Of a DNA stretch of 11,491 nucleotides, positions 6,165 to 11,491 are shown in pieces. Made by a program: the position numbers and the translations under genes. This DNA is from Clostridia bacterium. GTDB taxonomy: Bacteria > Bacillota_A > Clostridia > Oscillospirales > CAG-272. The stretch lies in the NCBI GenBank assembly GCA_017414585.1, contig JAFQLN010000034.1, forward strand, positions 1-11,491. The letters are read 5' to 3'. The notes under the pieces were generated by a model. The model did not search any database. It was given only the letters and a program-made list of their open reading frames with translations, and was not told the origin of the DNA. Positions within the stretch are counted from its first letter, which is position 1; each line of letters begins with the position of its first letter.

Positions 6165-7136
6165 TCATTTGCTCTGTCCGTTGTCGAGACAGTTGAAAAT
6201 CTTTTCCCAGACAGCTTCATCCTGTGCGGTCATCCGGTTCCAGTCCCACGACTGCACAAACGCTGCCTTTTCAGCTTCGGCGGGAGATTTTTTCATCAGC
6301 TTTGTTTTTGCGCTGACATATTCCCCCAGATAACGCACGGCATCTTCGGTGTAGTTGGGATTGTGCCCTTTGTTCTTCTCAAGCACAAACGCGGTATTCT
6401 TTCGGTCTTTCAGTGCGGACAGCAGCGCATCGTAATGCACCGCCTTGTGACACATTTTGTCGTTGTCCGAATAGATCAGCAGAACCTGTGCATCGGATTT
6501 CAGCAGGCTGTCCGCGGCATGATACCGTACAAATTCCGGATTTGCCTGCTTTTCAAGTGCCATGACCGCTTTTCTGTATCCCTTCATGATTCCGCTGAAA
6601 TAGGAATTGATCAGAAGCTGTACCGACACGAAGCCGGACAGGACGACCACATGGGTAATCTCCGGATGCAGTGCAGCGATGTTCAGCACAGAAAAACCGC
6701 CCCAGCTGTGTCCGATCACGGACAGTTTCATCTTTCCGAACCTTGCGTCGTTTTTCAGCATGGTGATACAGTCGTTCAGGTCACACAAAGACTGCGCCAT
6801 TCCGTTCGGATTCTCACCGCCGGATTCCATGCAGCCTGTGTGATCATATGCAAACACGCGGTATCCGTGTCTGCACAGCATTTCGATCTCCTTCATGTAA
6901 GATCGGTGCCCGCCGCCGAAGCCATGATCGAACACAATCAGTCTGCCTTCCGCAGGATTTTCATAAGAGTAGACATATCCCGCAAGCTCATGTCCGCGCG
7001 AGGATTGAAAGCGGAGGGCCTCTTTTTTCAGCCCGGCAAAATCGTCCGCTGAAAAATAGTATGCCGTACCGTTGTCATCGCACCGCGTGAATGCCATGCC
7101 GCGATACATTTTCAGAATCTGTTTTTCAAAAATCAT
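6165..7136 (-). CDS. Alpha/beta hydrolase (serine hydrolase)
   Basis: A 323-residue soluble alpha/beta-hydrolase. Visible are the oxyanion region VFDHGFGGGH (68-77), the nucleophile elbow GHSWGG with S144, a likely acid D226 in YSDNDKMC and H258 in NKGHNP, so the triad is complete. Residues about 170-215 form an insert that would cap the active site. It most resembles lysophospholipase- or peptidase-S9-like esterases of Bacillota; the substrate is not predictable. The ATG overlaps the upstream MBL stop codon as ATGA (7133-7136), implying translational coupling, and GGAGG sits nine bases upstream. No signal peptide or lipobox is seen. A C-terminal extension after about residue 280 is hydrophilic and tryptophan-containing (SWDWNRM). 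Confidence 0.85.
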   Translation of the reverse strand: MIFEKQILKMYRGMAFTRCDDNGTAYYFSADDFAGLKKEALRFQSSRGHELAGYVYSYENPAEGRLIVFDHGFGGGHRSYMKEIEMLCRHGYRVFAYDHTGCMESGGENPNGMAQSLCDLNDCITMLKNDARFGKMKLSVIGHSWGGFSVLNIAALHPEITHVVVLSGFVSVQLLINSYFSGIMKGYRKAVMALEKQANPEFVRYHAADSLLKSDAQVLLIYSDNDKMCHKAVHYDALLSALKDRKNTAFVLEKNKGHNPNYTEDAVRYLGEYVSAKTKLMKKSPAEAEKAAFVQSWDWNRMTAQDEAVWEKIFNCLDNGQSK

Positions 7137-8017
7137 CCCTCGTATCCTCCGTCACATAAAAGTTCCTTTTCCAGAAGCCGCACCATGATGCCTGTGTTCA
7201 GTTCCATGGCGTCTTCCGGATAGATTGCCGGCACATTCCCCCGGTAGAATTTATCCCGGAAAAACCGCACCGCATCTGCATGGGAACCGCCGCCGCGCAG
7301 AATCCGAACGATGCTCTCCGCAGTCTCCACGGCATTTTTGCGGCACTGTGACAGATAAAACGCGGTTCTGTCCCTGTCAATCAGTCCGCAGTGCGGAAGA
7401 ACCATGTTTTCAATATCCATCTGCTCCGCTTTTGTGAGGGAATCGAGCATCATCCGATATCCCACCAGATAAGACGGAACAACAATGTCCCCGCCATCGT
7501 ACACACCGAGCGTTTCCGTACTGAGCAGCAGTTTTTCCGACGCAAGATAGTACCCGACCGAACATTTGGTATGTCCCGGCAGTTCTATCACGGTGAATTC
7601 CATATCTCCCGCACGGATGATATCCCCTTCTTTGACGGGAATATCCACCCGCAGCGCATCGAGCCTGTCTTCATATTCGCCCACGCTGCATTTCTTGGCA
7701 AATTTTCTGTCCAGATCCCGCATAACGGCACGTGCTGTCTGTTTGGCAAAAATTTTCGCCGCATATTCTCCCGCAACAGCCTTCGCACCGGGATAACGTG
7801 CAGAGATATACGGCGAACCGGCAGCGTGATCATAATGGGAATGCGTGAGAAAAATATAGTCAAGAGAACGGCTGCCGAGAACATTTCCGATTTTGTCCGC
7901 TACCGCATAACCGGTAAAGGCAAAGCCCGTGTCATACAAAACGGCTGTTTTTCCGTCGTCGATAAGAAATGCACTGTCGCCCGGATGTGCGCGTACATCT
8001 GTGATTTTCAGCTGCAT
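7133..8017 (-). CDS. MBL-fold metallo-hydrolase
   Basis: A 294-residue metallo-beta-lactamase-fold hydrolase with HSHYDH (H59, H61, D63, H64), PGHT (H149) and LPHC (H209). The position that normally holds the bridging Asp is E168, in STETLG, a variant also consistent with a metal-binding side chain. The fold covers thioesterases, lactonases, phosphodiesterases and others, so the reaction cannot be named. The start is the ATG at 8017, preceded by GGAGG with a 7-nt gap. The frame extends 21 codons upstream, but that region holds the -10 and -35 boxes, which rules the longer start out. It is the first gene of the operon with the alpha/beta hydrolase (4-bp overlap) and msrA. Confidence 0.85.
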   Translation of the reverse strand: MQLKITDVRAHPGDSAFLIDDGKTAVLYDTGFAFTGYAVADKIGNVLGSRSLDYIFLTHSHYDHAAGSPYISARYPGAKAVAGEYAAKIFAKQTARAVMRDLDRKFAKKCSVGEYEDRLDALRVDIPVKEGDIIRAGDMEFTVIELPGHTKCSVGYYLASEKLLLSTETLGVYDGGDIVVPSYLVGYRMMLDSLTKAEQMDIENMVLPHCGLIDRDRTAFYLSQCRKNAVETAESIVRILRGGGSHADAVRFFRDKFYRGNVPAIYPEDAMELNTGIMVRLLEKELLCDGGYEG

Positions 8018-8045
8018 AAGGATACCTCCGGCTTTTTCTTTCTGT

Positions 8046-8074
8046 ATTATAACACGGACGGAGTGTTTTGTAAA
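8046..8074 (-). promoter_or_regulatory. Sigma-A type promoter of the MBL-hydrolase-msrA operon
   Basis: On the minus strand, TTTACA (8069-8074) and a perfect TATAAT (8046-8051) are spaced by 17 bp. Transcription would start near 8039, giving a leader of about 20 nt before the ATG at 8017. This is the best promoter in the window. Confidence 0.78.
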
Positions 8075-8136
8075 GCACAACGGAAAACTGTTTGGGCAGC
8101 TTACACCATTATACGGTAGAATCGTTCATATTTCGA

Positions 8137-8145
8137 TGCTATAAT
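8137..8145 (+). promoter_or_regulatory. Extended -10 promoter of the alpha-mannosidase gene
   Basis: TGCTATAAT (8137-8145) is an extended -10 element, which can work without a good -35; none is obvious 16-18 bp upstream. The predicted start is near 8152, giving a leader of about 63 nt. An imperfect inverted repeat with arms ATCG and CGAT (8121-8137) lies just upstream and partly overlaps the TG, and could be an operator. The divergent operon promoter is only about 65 bp away. Confidence 0.55.
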
Positions 8146-8167
8146 AAATGAAATAACACAGTACTTT

Positions 8168-8186
8168 CCTGCTCAGCAGGCTGCTG
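8168..8186 (+). promoter_or_regulatory. Overlapping alternative hairpins in the mannosidase leader
   Basis: CCTGC-TCA-GCAGG (8168-8180) and CAGCAG-G-CTGCTG (8174-8186) share the GCAGG segment, so only one can form at a time. They sit downstream of the predicted transcription start and about 20 bases before the ribosome site. The site could be a dyad for a sugar-responsive repressor or a simple structured leader; there is no direct proof of either. Confidence 0.35.
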
Positions 8187-8214
8187 CTTTCAGTCAACGA
8201 ACGGAGGAAACTTT

Positions 8215-11200
8215 ATGAACAACAATTCCTACATCAGCCGGACGACAGATAAATTTGAATCCGTGCTGAATCTCTATGCAAGACGGATTTTCAAAACCAT
8301 CGCGAAAGCTGAAGATGTATATGCGTTTGAAACCATGGAGCATCTGCGTCTTCCGCCGGAACTTTCCGATATGAAGCCGATCACGGACGGTGCAAATTGG
8401 GGCGGCGAGTATGCGAACATCTGGCTCCGTACATCCTATACGGTTCCCGCAGAAGCGGACGGAAAAATCCTCGGCGCCATTCCGGACTGTGATGCGGTCG
8501 AAGTGCTCTGCTTCAAAAACGGCAAGCCTTCCGGCATTATCAATTCCAAAAACCGCTTCATCGGCGGCGAACACTCCGCGATGTTTATTTCCACAGATGC
8601 GAAAGCCGGTGAAACGGTTGATCTCGCCTTTGAATGCTATGCGGGACACACCTGTTTCGGTACGCAGCCGTATGATAACTATACGCTGGATGAAAGCAAG
8701 CCGTGGGATTACAACCACACCTACCGCGGCATCCGCATCGTTGTCATGGACACTGTCATGCGCGATTTCGTGTTCGACCTTGCGACAGTTCTCCAGCTTG
8801 CCAAGCTCCCCGGCGAAAATTTTGCTGCAATGAAGGCATACGAATGCCTTATGAACGCATTCCCCTATCTGATTCAGGATACAAGAAGCGCGGATGACGA
8901 CGAAATTACCGAATCCGCAAAAAAAATCATCACCCTTCTCGCTCCCGCACTCGAAAAGGGCACGGGCGACCGTTCAAGAGGCAAGGTCGGCGTGATCGGT
9001 CACTCCCATATGGATACCGCATGGCTCTGGCCCGTATCCGAAACCGTCCGCAAGTGCGCGAGAACTTACGCACAGGCACTCACGCTCATGGATATGTATC
9101 CCGAATACACATTCATTCAGTCCTCCGCTCTCCATCTCGACTGGATGCGTGAATACTATCCTGCCATTTTTGAACAGATCAAACAGCGCGTTGCGGAAGG
9201 CAGATACGAGCCGAACGGCGGCGTCTGGGTTGAATGCGACTGCAATGTCACCGGCGGTGAAGCGATGGTACGTCAGTTCCTTTACGGACAGCGTTTCACA
9301 AAGAAATACCTCGGTTATCTTTCCGATTCCTTCTGGCTGCCGGATACCTTCGGCTACAATGCCGCCATCCCGCAGATCATGCAGGGCTTCGGCGTGAAGT
9401 ATTTCTACACCACCAAGATGGGCTGGAACGACTTAAATCACTTCCCTGCCGAAACCTTTGTATGGCGCGGCATTGACGGTTCCGAAGTCATCACGCACCT
9501 CAACCGCACGCATTTCATTCCCGATGTGAACAATATGCTCTCCTCCGTCCGCGATCTGACGGACAAGCACACCTGCGATATGCGTCTGGCAGCTTACGGC
9601 TTCGGTGACGGAGGCGGCGGTCCGACCTACGCAATGCTTGAATTCCTCAAGAGAGCCAAGGATCTCGACGGACTCCCGAAGGTGGAAAACACCACGATTT
9701 CCAAATTCATGCAGGAAGTCGAAGAACGCAGAGACAAGCTCCCGCTTTACGACGGCGAACTCTATCTGGAGCTGCACCGCGGTACGCTCACCCAGATGCA
9801 CGAAGTCAAGAAGAACAACCGTCTCGCAGAAGAAGCTCTGCACGATCTGGAGCTGTTCAATGTTCTCTCCGGCAAAGCCATTTCCGAAAAGCGCGACGAA
9901 TACTACAAGATTCTTCTGAAGAATCAGTTCCACGATATCCTTCCCGGCACGTCCATTCCGAAGGTATACGACATCTGCGTTCCCGAAATGCACAAGCTCA
10001 TCGCGGATGCAAAGGCTGACACTGCCGCTTATGCCGCTGCAATGACCACCGCTGCGGAAAAGAAGATTTCCGTATACAACCAGCTTTCCTTCGACCGCGG
10101 GGATATCGTTGTCCTCGACGGCGAACACACCTTTGAAAATCGCGTTTCCCAGACCTACACCGACTTTGACGGCAATGTAAAAACGGTTGTCAAGACCTAC
10201 ATCCCCGCAATGTCCTCTCTCGTTCTCACCGAAGGGGAAGAAACGCCCGTTAAGAGCCTGTTCACAGCAGAAGACAACACCCTTCTCACGCCGTTCTATA
10301 AAGTTGCTTTCGACGAAAACGGCTACATCAGCTCCCTGTACGACCTGCAGGCTGAACGCGAAGTCAAGCGCGACGGAGCCTCTTCCCTCGGCACGCTCTG
10401 GATCGGGGAAGATATGCCGAGATCGTGGGACAACTGGGACATCGACGACGATGTTTTCAGAAAGATGCATCCCGTTACCGATCTTCTCTCCCGCGAAGTC
10501 GTTTCCGACGGTGCCGTTGAATACCGCATCCGTTCCGTATACAAGCTCGGCAGAAAATCCTCGATCACGGTGGATACTGTCTTCTATGCCGGTATGCGCC
10601 GCATTGATTTTGAAGTGAAGGCTGACTGGGCTGAACGACATCAGCTTCTCAAGGCAGGCTTTGATGTCAATATCCGTTCCGCGTTTGTCAAGAGTGAAAT
10701 CCAGTTCGGACACATCGACCGTCCGACGACCCGCAACAACACATGGGAAGAAGCGAAGTTTGAAATCTGCAACCACAAGTGGTCCGATCTGTCCGAAACC
10801 CGCTACGGTGTCGCGCTTCTGAACGACTCGAAATACGGTCTCTCCTGCGAAGGCAGTGATATGCGTCTGACGCTCCACAAGGGCGGATGCCGTCCCGACC
10901 CGTTCACCGATATGGGTATGCACACCATGACTTATTCGCTCCTGCCCCACACCGGTGCATTCGATGCGGAAAAGGTTATTTACCCTGCATATGAGCTCAA
11001 CTACAAACCGATTGTTGTCGAAGGGGAGCTTTCTGTGCCGAAGCTGTTCACTGTTTCCGCACCCGGCATCATCTGCGAAACGGTTAAGAATGCGGAAGAT
11101 ATCGAAAATGCTTATGTTCTCCGTCTGTACGAAGCAGAACGCAATGCGGCAAACTGCACGCTGACCCTGCCCGGTGCAAAGGCTGCGTGGATCACCGACA

Positions 11201-11301
11201 TGATGGAAGAAAAGAAAGAAGAGCTTGTTCTTGACAAAAACGGCAATACTGTCCTGCACTTCAAGCCGTTTGAAATCAAGACGGTGCTTGTGGAAAGATA
11301 A
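8215..11301 (+). CDS. GH38 alpha-mannosidase
   Basis: A 1028-residue retaining alpha-mannosidase of glycoside hydrolase family 38. An N-terminal beta-rich domain (about 1-245) precedes the catalytic barrel. This begins at GVIGHSHMDTAWLWP, where H265 and D267 are expected zinc ligands, and continues to SFWLPDTFGYN with D377, the expected nucleophile and metal ligand. YGFGDGGGGPT (461-471) is a strongly conserved loop. A helical bundle and long beta-sandwich C-terminal regions complete the usual layout. The length matches the cytosolic/vacuolar class (yeast Ams1, human MAN2C1, many Bacillota enzymes). There is no signal peptide, so it likely acts on imported manno-oligosaccharides or glycan fragments. 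GGAGG sits seven bases before the ATG. A broken PHP gene follows 11 bp after the stop and would be co-transcribed. No transporter is in view. Confidence 0.95.
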   Translation: MNNNSYISRTTDKFESVLNLYARRIFKTIAKAEDVYAFETMEHLRLPPELSDMKPITDGANWGGEYANIWLRTSYTVPAEADGKILGAIPDCDAVEVLCFKNGKPSGIINSKNRFIGGEHSAMFISTDAKAGETVDLAFECYAGHTCFGTQPYDNYTLDESKPWDYNHTYRGIRIVVMDTVMRDFVFDLATVLQLAKLPGENFAAMKAYECLMNAFPYLIQDTRSADDDEITESAKKIITLLAPALEKGTGDRSRGKVGVIGHSHMDTAWLWPVSETVRKCARTYAQALTLMDMYPEYTFIQSSALHLDWMREYYPAIFEQIKQRVAEGRYEPNGGVWVECDCNVTGGEAMVRQFLYGQRFTKKYLGYLSDSFWLPDTFGYNAAIPQIMQGFGVKYFYTTKMGWNDLNHFPAETFVWRGIDGSEVITHLNRTHFIPDVNNMLSSVRDLTDKHTCDMRLAAYGFGDGGGGPTYAMLEFLKRAKDLDGLPKVENTTISKFMQEVEERRDKLPLYDGELYLELHRGTLTQMHEVKKNNRLAEEALHDLELFNVLSGKAISEKRDEYYKILLKNQFHDILPGTSIPKVYDICVPEMHKLIADAKADTAAYAAAMTTAAEKKISVYNQLSFDRGDIVVLDGEHTFENRVSQTYTDFDGNVKTVVKTYIPAMSSLVLTEGEETPVKSLFTAEDNTLLTPFYKVAFDENGYISSLYDLQAEREVKRDGASSLGTLWIGEDMPRSWDNWDIDDDVFRKMHPVTDLLSREVVSDGAVEYRIRSVYKLGRKSSITVDTVFYAGMRRIDFEVKADWAERHQLLKAGFDVNIRSAFVKSEIQFGHIDRPTTRNNTWEEAKFEICNHKWSDLSETRYGVALLNDSKYGLSCEGSDMRLTLHKGGCRPDPFTDMGMHTMTYSLLPHTGAFDAEKVIYPAYELNYKPIVVEGELSVPKLFTVSAPGIICETVKNAEDIENAYVLRLYEAERNAANCTLTLPGAKAAWITDMMEEKKEELVLDKNGNTVLHFKPFEIKTVLVER

Positions 11302-11312
11302 GAGGTTCATCC

Positions 11313-11491
11313 ATGCAATACAAAACCGAACTGCACTGCCACAGCAAAGACGCCAGCGGATGCTCCAGTGAATCCGTTGAAGGGAGTGTGGATTAGTATC
11401 TCGCGCAGGGCTATACAACAGTCTGCCTGACCAACCTTTTCGCACCGTTCCGCGATTTGGTAGATCCTGTCCGCTGGTCTGCGGAAATCGA
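11313..11491 (+). pseudogene. PHP-domain phosphoesterase fragment with in-frame TAG (cut by window end)
   Basis: From ATG 11313, with AGAGG seven bases upstream, the frame reads MQYKTELHCHSKDASGCSS, the HxH start (H8, H10) of PHP-domain phosphoesterases. TAG at 11394-11396 stops it after 27 codons, but the same frame continues as YLAQGYTTVCLTNLFAPF, the expected next helix and strand. In this strand the family normally has a His after (D/N); here it is Leu (CTT, 11436-11438). Both changes could be single A-to-T substitutions (AAG to TAG, CAT to CTT). It is therefore most likely a decaying gene, or possibly a sequencing/assembly error or TAG recoding. It lies 11 bp behind the mannosidase, so the intact ancestor was probably in its operon. 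Nothing can be said beyond 11491. Confidence 0.7.

Noticed and set aside
11394..11396. Pyrrolysine or other TAG recoding in the PHP gene
   Set aside because: There is only one TAG, with a second damaging change nearby, and real genes here end in TGA or TAA where read; decay is the simpler explanation.
9433..11445. 670-residue open frame antisense to the mannosidase
   Set aside because: It is in exact codon register with the mannosidase, so it stays open only because the sense gene avoids TTA, CTA and TCA codons. The translation shows no family motif, while the sense frame is a full GH38 enzyme.

Overview
The window looks like chromosomal DNA of an anaerobic Bacillota (Clostridia; possibly a gut Oscillospiraceae/Ruminococcaceae-type organism). 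The reasons are strong GGAGG-type ribosome sites, sigma-A-like promoters with TATAAT boxes, short intergenic gaps, and a cytosolic GH38 mannosidase together with a flagellin-lysine-methylase-family protein. The taxonomic call is an inference, because no marker gene is present. No rRNA, tRNA, CRISPR array, integrase or transposase was seen.

Layout. (1) Positions 1-138 hold the right-hand part of a non-coding, hairpin-rich interspersed repeat that starts outside the window. (2) Positions 149-3770, minus strand, form an apparent four-gene operon read from a good promoter at 3823-3851: homoserine dehydrogenase, a free-standing tandem-ACT protein resembling the regulatory end of aspartate kinase, and two adjacent paralogous metallophosphoesterases (about 74% identical). 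(3) Positions 3917-5092, minus strand, hold a Cys-rich FliB-like (flagellin lysine-N-methylase family) protein with its own -10 box. (4) Positions 5238-5499 hold a complete copy of the repeat, about 260 bp, with terminal inverted repeats. Its left end forms an intrinsic terminator for the operon read into it. (5) Positions 5528-8017, minus strand, form a three-gene operon: MBL-fold hydrolase, alpha/beta hydrolase (ATGA overlap), and MsrA. (6) Positions 8018-8214 form a divergent promoter region. (7) Positions 8215-11301, plus strand, hold a large GH38 alpha-mannosidase, followed by the start of a PHP-domain gene that carries an in-frame TAG and appears to be broken.

Functional reading. The hom-ACT pair belongs to the aspartate-family amino-acid branch (homoserine to threonine/methionine), and the ACT protein plausibly senses an end product. 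The two phosphoesterases share the transcript, but their substrates are unknown. The MBL-hydrolase-MsrA operon combines two generic hydrolases with a protein-oxidation repair enzyme. The mannosidase lacks an export signal and probably trims imported mannosides in the cytosol.

The least-explained item is the repeat family. The two copies differ by paired substitutions that preserve two separate stems, so the folded form seems to be under selection. No clearly new multi-gene defence or biosynthetic system is visible; most genes are housekeeping or generic accessory genes.
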